Assembly: GCA_002286855.1 (NCBI GenBank)
Contig: NRSV01000066.1
Span: 62,001-126,000, forward strand
Length of the DNA: 64,000 nucleotides
Direction: 5' to 3'
From: Bipolaris cookei
Lineage: Eukaryota > Ascomycota > Dothideomycetes > Pleosporales > Pleosporaceae
In this document: positions 44,437-55,452 of the stretch, one piece after another
Numbering within the stretch: the stretch's first letter is position 1
Layout: every line of letters starts with the position of its first letter
The notes under the pieces: model-generated
What the model saw: the letters and a program-made list of their open reading frames with translations, nothing else
Told to the model about the DNA's origin: nothing
The model's database searches: none
Made by a program: the position numbers and the translations under genes

Positions 44437-45627
44437 ATGACGAAGTTACCCTCCAAACAATATACTCGACACACCATGTTTCGAAGCTTTATGAATATGC
44501 TTCGTGCATACCGCGAAAAGCTGGAACATACAAAGAATGACGACGTAATATCGCCCCAGACCTCTCAAATACCTTCAACAGAAAAGCACTTGGAATCAGC
44601 CAATCCACCTGGGGGAGAGATGCGCACAGATATGACGAGCGAATACTGGAACGAGCCAACAAATAGCAAAAGCACCACTAATCCAGGCGAAAATTTCTTC
44701 TCCATGCCAAAGTTTTCCCTTCCCTCCAATGAAGTAGATCAAGCTTCCGAGTGTTGTCCCAGAGCTAGGTCTCCTTCGCCATGTCCATTTAGCCCCCACC
44801 CACCACCAGAGCAAATGGAATCTTTCCCAACTTACGAAGAAGATGAGAAAGAGTGGGATGAGTGGAATGAATGGAATGAGGATATTAGATTGGTACCCTA
44901 TAAGTTGGACCACTGCACCCAACACTGCAGGCGCCCCATTTGTCGCAGCGTGACCCGTAGCAAGGAGAGAAGAAACGTGGATCAGGGAGTCTGCCTATGC
45001 TCTACCGAACCACGCCCTGCAACAGACTGGACAAATCAAGCACAGATACGGCATTTTTCAGAAGAAGATATTGCCGCTGCACAATCTACGTACAATCGTA
45101 CCAACAAACAAGACTTTGTCACTGTCAACCTGGCAACTTCAATCACTCTTGTGGATTTGCTGCGTCGAACCACCCACTTGAATCTGTGCTCGCGTCTCCG
45201 TTGCGATCCAGACTTCACGCCTAATCTCCTCCTCTACAGCGACCAGTACTATCCCGCCACCCAATCCACCAACGAACTCGTCGACAAGCTGTTTATCCAT
45301 CTCATGTTGCTGCTGGCTCCGATGCCGAACCAGACGCGGTATATCGAGGTGCAGGAACTGGAGCAGACAATGCAATCAGTAATGCGGCTGGAATTCTTTT
45401 GGTGGCAGTCACAGTGGTGTTTTCAACAGCGGGCGAAAATACCAAGGGAGGGTGGCTTGCAGGTTAGGAAGATGAAAGACGGGTTTGTTCGTGCGAGACG
45501 GCGCTGGATCGGCGGGAGGCAGAGTACGGAGGTGCAGGTCATGATGCAAAAGTTGGAGAGTATCGTGGAGATAGTGGTTGGAGAGTATCGTGGAGATAGT
45601 GGTTGGTGTGTTGGTGTGGTGGAGTGA
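44437..45627 (+). CDS. Unknown protein with HCxxHCxxxIC motif; 3' end frameshifted by a duplication
   Basis: Open frame of 396 aa from the first ATG, not recognised. The N-terminal half is polar and low in structure. A stretch of alternating acidic residues and Trp (EWDEWNEWNED) precedes a cysteine element (HCTQHCRRPICRS, then CLCS). The C-terminal half is helical (FVTVNLATSITLVDLLRR; LFIHLMLLL; ELEQTMQSVMRLEFFWW). The final 14 codons come from a 25-bp tandem duplication that shifts the frame; without it the frame would run to a TAG at about 45714. So this allele probably has an altered C-terminus. A likely decayed paralogue lies at 46032-46596. An alternative start Met is at 44476. Confidence 0.55.
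   Translation: MTKLPSKQYTRHTMFRSFMNMLRAYREKLEHTKNDDVISPQTSQIPSTEKHLESANPPGGEMRTDMTSEYWNEPTNSKSTTNPGENFFSMPKFSLPSNEVDQASECCPRARSPSPCPFSPHPPPEQMESFPTYEEDEKEWDEWNEWNEDIRLVPYKLDHCTQHCRRPICRSVTRSKERRNVDQGVCLCSTEPRPATDWTNQAQIRHFSEEDIAAAQSTYNRTNKQDFVTVNLATSITLVDLLRRTTHLNLCSRLRCDPDFTPNLLLYSDQYYPATQSTNELVDKLFIHLMLLLAPMPNQTRYIEVQELEQTMQSVMRLEFFWWQSQWCFQQRAKIPREGGLQVRKMKDGFVRARRRWIGGRQSTEVQVMMQKLESIVEIVVGEYRGDSGWCVGVVE
45552..45601 (+). repeat. 25-bp perfect tandem duplication
   Basis: The unit ttggagagtatcgtggag... (25 nt) occurs twice head to tail near the 3' end of the unknown gene. Because 25 is not a multiple of three, it changes the reading frame. Perfect identity implies a recent event. Confidence 0.85.
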
Positions 45628-46031
45628 ATACACAAGCCGATGGGCAGTAGAGAACGAGGACGTTGAGTCTGTAGGGCAAGATTCGAGCGTTGCGTCTTTT
45701 GCTTCGGCGTAGAGTAATCTGGCAAGCGACAAAAGCGATGCTGATGGGAGGGAGAGGGAGAAGGTTTGATTCACAATGCGTTTTCTGATTTTGTCCCTCG
45801 AGCAAAATGATCATGCGCCTTTGATATCATTCACTGTTCAGACACAGTGACCCTCGGAGGTCGCAAACACACACAATATCCGATTTTCATGTTTTCACAC
45901 AATTTAGATTTTATTTATGCTCTATATACATAGTTTTAGAACAGTTCTTTTATGTGTTGACGCTTTATCTAAAGATCGATATTATCCCACTTTTCCTCTC
46001 ATTTTATTCAAATAGACTACACATTACAACT
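45628..46031. other. Intergenic region between the two related unknown genes
   Basis: First 90 bases would be coding in the pre-duplication frame of the upstream gene (frame ends about 45714). The rest shows no gene. Confidence 0.4.
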
Positions 46032-46596
46032 ATGAAGCAACCCACTACAGCCATGGAGCAACCCACTGATTTCACACCTGGCGCCTCATCAGAATCTCAA
46101 GAACATAAGCCCTCTATGAACATACCCGCGCAACTCCCCGTACCCACCGCTCCCCCCATCTCCCATATTCACTGAAATCTACCAAGCCCTCGACTTCGTC
46201 TCGTTTCTCCCTACCCTTTCCGAATCATCAAACATGCCCAAACCCCTCCACTGCTCTCTCCACTGCGACAAGAGCATCTGCAAATGCTTCCGCTAAAAGC
46301 GGCCCCCAACCCCGCCGTGCCACTGCACCCCATCCCCCACCGAAACACCCCAATCCCTCCTCGCCTCCACACCTCCCAACACCGAAATCTCAATCTCCCT
46401 CTCCGCTGCCCTCGCCCTCCTCAACACCCTCGCCCCCTTGGACCCCACTATCCCCGACCACGCCTTCTACTTCTTCCACACCACACTATCCCTCTACTTC
46501 ATCAGTACCGTTCTACCGCGCCAACAGCGCACAGTCACACTCGCGCAACTAAAGAGCGAGCTGGATGAGTATCTTTGGATCATGGTGCGGGAATGA
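46032..46596 (+). pseudogene. Decayed probable paralogue of the 44437-45627 gene
   Basis: Starts at ATG 46032 with a polar opening. The frame hits TGA at about 46173-46175, but one base over it continues with IFTEIYQALDFVSFLP, then a cysteine element (HCSLHCDKSICKCF), a TAA at 46294-46296, and then in the same frame CHCTPSPTE, ISLSAALALLNTLAPLD, YFFHTTLSLYFI and LAQLKSELDEYLWIM to TGA at about 46594-46596. Reading past that stop still gives protein-like sequence for about 30 codons. Element order (HCxxHCxxxIC, CxC, helices) parallels the intact neighbour. At least one frameshift and one internal stop make it a likely pseudogene. Similarity was judged by eye. Confidence 0.5.
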
Positions 46597-46728
46597 GTCG
46601 AGCGGCATTGCGAGGAGAGCGCTAAGGAGAAATTTTTGAGGGAAGAGGGTGCGGTGTGCGTGTTATTGAGGAGGACGAAAGGGAGGAGATGGTGGGGGTT
46701 TGGCGGGGGTGGATGGAGGGTGTTGCAT

Positions 46729-47183
46729 TACCCAAATAATTCGATAGCATTACGTAGGCTAGTTACAGTAGGTTCCTGCCACAGTTTGGTATTGCAACAA
46801 CTATATCTTCTTTCGATCCGGCCTAAAACAGGGAGAACAGAGCAGTAATTCTCAAAGCGTAGTGCAGCATGCAGGAGCATACGTGATTTATGCCTCACAG
46901 TATCTCGTTGAGTAAATTCAAGAAGATAGCTGCGAGTCTCATGCCCTTGTTTGTAGTTACTTGCTGAGATCCTGTGAGACCTCACGCGACCAATTAGGAT
47001 CTGCCGCATGGCATTTTCGGGCACCTGCATGTGTCAAGGGTGGATTGGTATGTGAGCCTAGAGTTGATGAAATTGTGTTGATCTCTCCTTCCCCTCTTTA
47101 CATCAACTTACATCTAACATCTCTCTCTCTCTCTCTCTTTCTACCCTCAAGAGAGAAAAAAAATCATAGCATCATCTTAATTC
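46729..47183. other. Intergenic region with CT microsatellite
   Basis: No gene seen. A CT dinucleotide run at about 47120-47139 lies in the likely promoter or 5' UTR of the next gene. Confidence 0.45.
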
Positions 47184-47813
47184 ATGATGTATTCCCCTCC
47201 ATATATATTTTTCCATAGCCACAAAGGTTACCACTGGAAAGAGGGGACTAACCCTGCTTTACACAAGCTTTCTACCCTCAACGATGCACCTGATGGTCTC
47301 CTCCAATCCGTCACCATCAACGTATCACAACCTGACGCTCTTATGACCTGGCTCGAGACAAACAACGCTGCTGTGATCTCTAATCTTACTGTTTTTGTCG
47401 ACGCGACCGACGCCGCACCTAGTCCTCAGCGATGGTGCTTGCTTTTCGACAAACTTCAACGAGAAGCAACCAACATCCAGAGTTTGACTGTCTACTGGGA
47501 TGCAGAGGGTCCAATACATATTGGGCTAGGGAAAAGTGTCGTTTTTATACGCGGGTTGGCACAACTTAAGGTGAAGAGATCGTTGGAGATTGGTGGGTTT
47601 TATGCCATGCACTGGCCGAGATACTTGGAAGAGAAGATGGGTTTAAAGCCAGTTGATAAAAACATCTTTCCAGGGAGTCTACAGGTAGGCATGTTGAAGA
47701 AGTATCAGAGAGGGACCGAGAGCCGGAATCCTTGGTTCAACACTGAGGATGGACAGTGGGACATCCCGAGACGCATAGACTTCGCCGATCTCTTCAAATC
47801 TTCACATTTTTGA
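47184..47813 (+). CDS. Unknown small protein, 209 aa
   Basis: Intact single-exon frame with the start at the first of two adjacent ATGs. No signal peptide or membrane segment. The middle (SVTINVSQPDALMTWLETNN ... LTVFVDATDAAP ... SLTVYWDAEGP) alternates beta strands and helices in a way that resembles a solenoid-like or F-box-associated fragment, but no family is recognised. Codon use looks coding. Species-restricted gene is possible. It lies in the accessory block. Confidence 0.55.
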   Translation: MMYSPPYIFFHSHKGYHWKEGTNPALHKLSTLNDAPDGLLQSVTINVSQPDALMTWLETNNAAVISNLTVFVDATDAAPSPQRWCLLFDKLQREATNIQSLTVYWDAEGPIHIGLGKSVVFIRGLAQLKVKRSLEIGGFYAMHWPRYLEEKMGLKPVDKNIFPGSLQVGMLKKYQRGTESRNPWFNTEDGQWDIPRRIDFADLFKSSHF

Positions 47814-48724
47814 TCTCCCTATTCTGGCGATTCTGCTATTTTGTTTTCCCATATAGTCGGCTAAGGATTCGCCCACACGCTCTTTAATTGCTTTCATGCT
47901 AGGCGTGTATTTTCTCTTCACAACTGCCAATTTTGATTACTACAATTTTCCTTCTACAAGTGCACTCCTCTTCGCCCTTAGAGATCTAATAGAGCTTAGT
48001 GTTCGATATCTTGTGAATTAAATGCGCCGATACCGTTACATGATGATCTGACCAATGTAACGTTAGTTAGCATGGTGGCATCTTGAACTGGCCTTGGCCT
48101 CTACGTTGTTCAGCCTTCATCCTCCATGTAAGGTAACTTAGCATTGATGTCTATCCTTAGACTACAACACTTTTCTAGTATATAACAATCCTGTACGCCT
48201 CCGAAATCTCAACCAAGGCCTTAGTCTGCGATTGAATAGGGGTCGATTGTTGAACTGGCGATCGACGATAGTAAAGAAATAATCAATAACGTACGCAATA
48301 TAACAGATATCCTCACTAAGGGCCAATATCCTATAGAATAATAGCAATAGGTCCAAAATATGTTATCATAGCCATCTATACCCGTGAATGCATGATTCAG
48401 AAGGTCCGATTTGCAAACCTGTCTCGCAACGGGGTGTGTCTCGCTACTCAGGGACGGACATTAGTTGCGTACTTGGTAGTAGAACTTGTCATGACCAGAT
48501 ATAAAGTTTTTGTATCGCGCCATGATTGAGTTCACGTACACACATATGGTAATCAGATATATATATATATATACATCTCTATACTTGTGATGAACAGTGC
48601 AGGGTATGCATGTGTGATGAGAGACACCCAACTATCCACCAAGAAAACATAAAATCAATCCCGCAAACCTTACCATACTAACACGCCAAAAGTCCTTGTT
48701 CCAAGAGTGATGGGCATAGAACAA
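47814..48724. other. Intergenic region with AT microsatellite
   Basis: No gene seen on either strand. An (AT)n tract lies at about 48556-48573. AT-rich throughout. Confidence 0.5.
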
Positions 48725-49948
48725 TCAAAACTTACGCACAGCTCCTGGCGTGGGTCAGTAATCGCGTCCCATTCATCTCACAGGACAACATACCAGGGAT
48801 GAACTCTTGAGCATCAGGACGTGGTATATGTGCATCCATAGCTGTATGAGCTAGAACAGCTTGCTCTTGTCCTGGCATGAAATAACGCATCACGGGCTGA
48901 TTTGCGATTGCTGCTGGCGGAGGCTGAGCCGCATAACTATCACCCATCGCTGGTAGAAATGAGCTAGCCTGGGGAAGATGATACGACATCGCGTGATCTG
49001 CCCACGACCTGTTGGACCAGTGGGTCGACCATGCCTGACCGAAATTCTGATTCTGCATGTACGGCGGATATTGTTGGTAATACTGTGGCATACTCGTATG
49101 CGTTGTCGCGGGAACACTGGGCCTATAAGGCTGAAGGTATCCATATTGTGATATCGCAGGATGATTTTGCCAATTTTTCGGTATGGGAGAAGATATGTGA
49201 GATTCTAGCAGAGGACCAGGAGCGTGGCCGGAAGGGACGTTGGGGTGGCTCATAGGGTGCGGCGGCCGGTTTGAGTGCGCTACAGATACATCCGAGTCGT
49301 TATTTAAGTATCTGACATGGGATAGATCACTGTAATGTCTGGCGATGGCGCGTTTCCGGCTGCTTCCTCCCTTCTTAACACTGATGCTGGGGTTATTCAG
49401 CTGCTTCTGCAGTTCTTCCATCACTGCTGCATAATCTGGTTCGGGAAGCTTGATACTGGAACGCTCAACCCTGTCGGCCTTTCCCGGACGTGGAAAATTC
49501 GGACTCGCGTCTGAGCCCAGTGAATACAGCTCGTATGTTCCATGTCGGATGGCGTGGCGAACAAAAATGCGAATGCACAACAGTTCGCCCTGGATGACAA
49601 CGCGCGCAAACTTTGCCAGCTCTAACGCTGTGAGAATGTCCCAATTAACGAGACAAAGGCGAAGGCGCTCGATTGTGGAGGGGAAGTCCTCGTGGAATGG
49701 CTGCAATATAGGTGTTAGTGTATGAGTGATAGGAGGCAAGGCCCCTGGACCAAAAGCCCTATCAGTATACTCACCACCCTGTCTATCCTGGACTGAGCAA
49801 AAAGTACCATCCCAACCCAATAAGCCGTCGACCTATTCTCCCGCCCGTACTTCTGACCAAAGACGAGCTGCAGAAACGGTACAAGCTCACGGGCAGCCCA
49901 TTCAAGATCAAGATCTTTGGGCGCTTCGGATCGAGTTGATGTTGACAT
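48725..49948 (-). CDS. Unknown protein, Gln/Pro/Tyr-rich C-terminal half
   Basis: Minus-strand exons 49948-49775, 49700-48794 and 48744-48725 give 366 aa. Not recognised. The N-terminal part is folded-looking and helical (WAARELVPFLQLVFGQKYG, then RLCLVNWDILTALELAKFAR). A basic segment follows (VKKGGSSRKRAIARHYSD). The C-terminal half is rich in Pro, Gln, Tyr and Ser and resembles a transcription-factor or RNA-binding activation region (QYYQQYPPYMQNQ). The last intron (donor GTATGT at 48793, branch CTGAC, acceptor CAG at 48745) gives the ending EFIPGAVRKF. If it is retained, the frame ends at 48732 with a different 18-residue tail. Role unknown. Confidence 0.6.
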
Positions 49949-50610
49949 ATCTTCTAATCGTAGACGGAAGCAACAATCAGTCGACTAAGTGACTGTGCGT
50001 TAAAACATAAGTGGTGGTTTGTAGAGGAAAGATAGTGTAGGGCTGTGTCGAGATATAAGCAGTAGTTTGTGGAGGAATGAGAATGAGAGTGTAGGCCTTG
50101 TCTCAGTAACTACTTCAGTGAACAAGACAGCAAACGCTAGCCAAGAATCATTTTCACCATTAACAAACTCTTCATTCATTCATTAGTGTACACCGTCGGT
50201 ACAGCGCCCCCCCTCTCCTTCACTCCACTATGTGCAACATACTCACAGTGATTATCACGCTCCGCTGCAGCTTCTACATAGCGGCTAACTGAGACCTTTA
50301 GTTTTCTTGCGATGAAGAAAACAGAAGATCGAAAAGAGGAAAGAAGAAAAAATAAAAGAAGAATCCAAGGTAGCTGCTTAGGAAGAGGAAACGAAAATGA
50401 AGAGGAAATTTTCCCAGGAACCGGATCAGATCAAACCACCGTATCCCGCCTTCTTAGCTTACCTTGTTTAATCCAACCCCTCAACGCCGAGATTGTACCC
50501 CTTCTTTCCACCAAAGCCTCTATTTTCATATCCTTTCCTCCACCGCCGCCACCACCACCACTAAAATGTCGCAGACTCTTCTTCAGACTTCCTCGACGAC
50601 TCCATTCCTC
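49949..50610. other. Intergenic region
   Basis: Between two minus-strand genes. Contains an A/G-rich tract (50310-50400) on the plus strand. No gene supported. Confidence 0.5.
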
Positions 50611-53600
50611 CTAAGCAGGCGTCGTACTCCGATCTCTCCTCAGCAGACCACCCCGTCCCTTGGGCCTCGGACTAACACTACCATGCTGGCTCGTAGCGTC
50701 GCTGGGTTGGAAACTTGTGCGAAGCGTTACCATACCCTTGCCCACACCTATGTTCTGCTCACTGCCACTGCCCTGATCGGAGATTGTGAACTGAGCCTCA
50801 CCAAGCTCCTCGTCGCGACCGAATTTAGCGTGGTTCTTGACGATGATTTTGAAAAAGGCATCGGCGGTGCAGGGCGCCTTGAAGGACTCTTCGGACGGGT
50901 CAAATGTCGCAGAGCCCTGGGGAGCCTTGATGTGATCTGTCTTGTGGATTTCCTTTTTGCCGAGCTGAATGTGTACGCGGAGATTGGTATTGGGGGCGAA
51001 GCCGTCGGCGCTCAGGACAGTGATGTTAGCCGTGCCTTGCTCTGCGCTGCCGACGCCATTGTTGTCACCGAAGCGACTGTGGAAGCTTTGAGCACCCCAG
51101 CTACGATGTCTGTTGTGGTTCGAGCCATCGTTCGGGGGTGTGCTAGGTTCACCTTCGATCGAGATGACGGGCGTGTCAGCCGATGGCCGGTCTGTGGCGG
51201 TGTCTGGACGCTCGGCTTCGTCCTCTGGGGCTTCGCCACGAGACTTTCTGCGCTTGAAGCCACGGCCGAGGAATGTTCCTGCACGAACGACGTTACCGCC
51301 CACAAACGCAGCGCCCTTACCGACACCCTTTACGGGAGCGCCAATGACCTTGCCCGGAACAGCAAAAGTGCCAGAGAAGGTACTTGAGCCCTGGCGTGAA
51401 CGCATGACATAGTCTGGTTTGAACAACATGCGCAGACGAATGGCACCAGATTTTCCATCGAGTGCGAGCGTAACTTCTTGTTGCTGGAAAGGCTCAAGAA
51501 TCTCCAGGTTGATGGAGGCTTTGCCAAGAAAGTCGGCTTTGTCGCCAAAGTCCCAATCGTAGACGTTAACAACAAAGTCGGCTGCTGTCCGGCTGCGCAC
51601 TGGAACTTCAAAGTACTCATTCCAAGCAGGATGAAGCGTCTTCTTCTGCGTCTTAGTCTTGTACACCTCTTTGTCGTTGAGCACAAATTTGCAGTAAGGA
51701 TCCGAGAAGCCATTACGGTCAGCCGCAGGCAGATCCGCCGCATCAAGTACGTCTACCCGAAGAGTACCCTGGTTGTTGAATGATTCGCTGGGATCAAGAC
51801 GCATCTTGACGGGAATGTACTTGAGCAGCACAGTGATCCTGTTTTCACGTCCGTTCTTATCTTTCAGGGTAAATGTAGTGGGCGTGTTCTAGAAAAGTGT
51901 TTAGCAGACGTTTTTACACTAACCATTGCAGACGTACCAAAGCTTTCCGCAGCGTGTCAATGGTGTTTCCAGTCAACTTGGCAATGACGTGCTCATCCTG
52001 GTCTTCGCTGTCGTTGTCATCGTGCTCCATGATACGGAGAGTGATCTTGGAGAAGTCGAGTTCTCGAATCATAGTATCACCAACTACATCTTGTTAGCAT
52101 CATACGGCATTATACAATATCTCGCCATACCGTCGTTGAAGGTCATCTTGTTGCTCCTGATCTTGGTGCTGATATAACTAGCGTATGCCATGTCATCCAT
52201 AATGACATCGACATGACCACCAGTCCTGGCAAATTCGCCCTCGATGAGCTTGAACACAAGCAGACCAGATTCTACAGCACGTCAGCGACTGTCAAAGAAA
52301 TGGCTAAGAATACGGTGCATGATGCTGTAAGTTGGGGATACCAACTCAAGCAGCTCAAGTCTGCATTCTCACACTGGCCATGCAACCTACCATATTTCTG
52401 CAAGTCGTCTGCAGTAAGCTTCAGCTTTTCAATCTTCCTCTTCTCAGGAATTGAATCGACTTGTTGCAGCTCATTCTTCTCAAGCTCCCTCAGCATGTCC
52501 TTCTCGCTCGACTTGAGCGATGAGATGGTGCCTACAGTCTCGGCTTTGCTTGCAACGGAAGAATTGGACATTACGCGCTGGTGGCTGGTCTTAGGGTCAT
52601 CCGATGTAGAACCAGTAGAGCCATTGGCCGCAATCTTCTTCTCTTCCTCATTCTCTTCTTCGTCTTCCTCAGGATCCCAGGTTGGGTAGGTTGGGTAGAA
52701 TGAACAGGTGTAGTTTAGCGTGCCTCTGGATTGAGCTTGTCCAGCCATCCTCAAAGCTCCCGCAGTAGGCTGCTTTTGTTCGTATTCGAGGTACTCGCCG
52801 TTCTCATCCTGCTTGATGTAGTCGCCAGCCAAGAGTTCAATATGTCCCATGGTGCGGTCTTTGCCAAGATTCTCCTCGTCCATGACTTCCAACGTAAGCT
52901 TCTCGCGGACGGTGTGTACAGGCACATATATGACTTCGTCCCAGTCTGGGTTGAGATTGTTCTTGAATACGACTGTACGGCCCTTTTCAATGCCAGAGAG
53001 CAAAACGCGGACGTACGGATCAGACTTGCCGAGCGCTTCGAGGTTGCGCAGCTCACGAGCGCTTTGGAAGTGCAGTCGCATGACACCAATAGGCGTAAGA
53101 TAGCCACCCGATGACACGGCCCCCTTGAGTGCGACAGGCTTCCAATCGAGCTTCATCTTCACGCGGCCACTTTGGGTACCGGCAATGTTGTACCATTCAT
53201 GGCCCTTAGCCATCAACTCCAACATGTCATCAATGGTGATTTGGTAAGTGCCAAGGATCAGATCGGTCCCAAGTTCGCGGTCATCTTTGAGTACAAGGCC
53301 CAGCTTTGCCTTCTTACGGTCGGTAATAAGCATTTCCTTGGAGGCGTCTGGCCAGATGGGTTGGTTGGTTCGTTTCATGGTGCGTGATTTGTGAATTTCA
53401 TGTCCGTTGAGGAGTAGAACGGCATACGGGCTCAATTGTCCAATCATGCTCTTGCTGCCATCGAGGTCCTTGGCCTGCTCTACTGTAAATTTGCAGATAC
53501 CAGTTCGGGACTCTGGCGGTGGCTCCTTGGTACCGTCTTCAAGAGTAGTCTCTCCCAGAACAGGGAAGAAGCGAACGTCTGCTGAGACCAGACCCCGGGC

Positions 53601-55277
53601 TCGTCCACCTGACATGACCTCGAGCTGTAGGTTCTCATGATCGGGATCCTCCTCGAGCTGTTCCAGAGCAAAGGTAGCGGTACCGAGTTCCTTGTCCTTT
53701 CGGATATCGTTGTAATCAAAGATGTTGATGGTAAGCGAGTCTTTCAGCGAGGTGATAATAATGTTGACAGTTTCATTCCATCTCGGGTTGGCATTCTCAT
53801 GTACAGTCTTAGTGCGTCCGAGTACATTGCGATTGTTAATCGAAACGGTAGCGTAGGGGTCAGGAGTACCAGAGAACTTGTCGGGATTCTTTAGGCCTTG
53901 TGCGCCGTGGAAATGAACTTGCAAAACACCAATGGCCTGATCGACGGGATTACCGGCAAGCATCTTGGCGATTTCAATGGGGAAAACATTGGGGTCGTAC
54001 ATCATGGGGCCGAGATTAGCATGGATCTGCTCCATGATAAACGTCTCCAATCCCGGAATAAAGTTGATATCGAAGCCAAACGTCTCACCACCCAACGGCT
54101 TGCAAACATAGTCAATGGTTGGGCGTTCCATAAAAGACATTTCGACTTTTTCAATGTGGGGAAAGGGTAGCTGTAGCTTGAACTTGAGGCGCATGAGACC
54201 TGAAAAGGCCATGTCCTCAACGATGACATCCAAACCTTTACTGACAAGGCCTTTACCGACGCGAATTTCCAGCACAATCTTGGGGTTGATCTTGTTCTTG
54301 ATCTGCCTTGCGGTAAGGTCGGCTGTGTCGTTTGGCGTAAAGCTAAACTTCCAGTCCATAAGAACAATGTCATCCTGGGTCTTTGGGTACGTCTTGACAT
54401 GCTCCAATCGCGGAGGCTTTGTTCCCAGCACAAATGTCTTCATCTTCAGACTATCAAGAAATGCCGGGGTTGAAGTAGACAGAACCTGGTCGACGGTGCC
54501 AACAATGGTATCACACAAGACGGGCGCGTAAATGGGCCAGAACTTTACCAGAAAGCTGTTGATCCACTCGAGACTCTCATTGTCCGTCTCCAGCTTGTTC
54601 TTGGCCATTTCGCGATTGAGGTCGTCTCGAGCGTTGCGACGCACGCGGCGAATGGATGTCCGGTAGTAGGTTCCGCAGACGGCCATGAAGATCATGATCC
54701 AGCCCAGCCCGCCGCCTAGGATGCCCACTACCCACGAGCTCAGACAGGCAAAGATGATGATGCCGGTATTGTGGTACCAGTCACCGAAGAACTTGTCCTC
54801 GAGCTTGCTCTCGAGCCATGTCTGATGGTCTGCCAGAGAGGGCTCGTCCTCGTCCTTGTTCTCCGAGCCTGGCATGCCAAACCGCGGGGCCCATCCAACT
54901 CGCTCCCACCGCGCATCTTCGTCGAGTTGCTCGGGCGCGTGACCGTTTGCCTTTGTACCGTCTGGTGTCTGCAGTGCGCCAGCATTGGTGGGGGTGGGCA
55001 GGTCGTACTGGGCAGGACCGTCGCTGTCGGCATCTGATACGAGTGCGGTAGCTTTGTGCTCGCGGTGGAAGCCAGGTGGAAGTTTGGCTCTAGCCTGTGC
55101 CCGCTTTTGGTCCGGACTGGCATCCGGGTCGAATTGATAGGCGGCGCTGCCCGCGGCTTGCGCCTGGTTGACAATTGATTGCTCTGCCTGGTGCGCAGTG
55201 ATGGAATTGTTGGGGTCTTTTGCTGCTTCGAGGACACCTTGCTGCTTCAGCTCTGATTCCCGCGATGCGGTAGCCAT
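50611..55277 (-). CDS. Tricalbin-like ER-plasma membrane tether (SMP and C2 domains)
   Basis: Extended-synaptotagmin/tricalbin protein that tethers the cortical ER to the plasma membrane and transfers lipids. Minus-strand exons 55277-52391, 52271-52131, 52083-51938 and 51888-50611 give 1483 aa, the normal size. In order: a disordered N-terminus, a membrane hairpin (GIIIFACLSSWVVGILGGG ... IMIFMAVCGTYY, about 205-250), an SMP domain (about 270-480), and C2 domains starting near IGVLQVHFHGAQGLK, GICKFTVEQAKDLDG, IGVMRLHFQSARELR, LLVFKLIEGEFARTG, GTLRVDVLDAADLPA and NITVLSADGFAPN. Ca2+-type Asp residues are visible in several loops (for example DRNGFSDPY, ALGKSDPYVR); others lack them. It may be reported as two genes if the three small introns near 52 kb are missed. 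Which of Tcb1-3 it matches best is not clear. Confidence 0.93.
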
Positions 55278-55420
55278 GCTGGGGGTGTGGAGCGGAGACC
55301 CGACCCGCTGGCGCTGGACAGCAACTAGAGGAGGACCAGGACTTGCAATGGGGCGGGTGGAATTGGGCGGGCAAGGAGGCGAACGCAGGACAAAAAGAGG
55401 GAAACGCGAAAGAGACCGAG

Positions 55421-55452
<32 letters not shown>
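55421..55452. repeat. (CA)n(GA)n microsatellite
   Basis: A run of CA followed directly by about 12 GA units, upstream of the tricalbin start codon on the minus strand. Confidence 0.8.

Noticed and set aside
50464..51387. Plus-strand frame (307 codons) opposite the tricalbin 3' exon
   Set aside because: The minus strand carries two C2 domains; this frame has no homologue-like segments.
50611..55277. Two adjacent C2-domain genes
   Set aside because: Three short introns near 51.9-52.4 kb join them in frame to a normal-length tricalbin.
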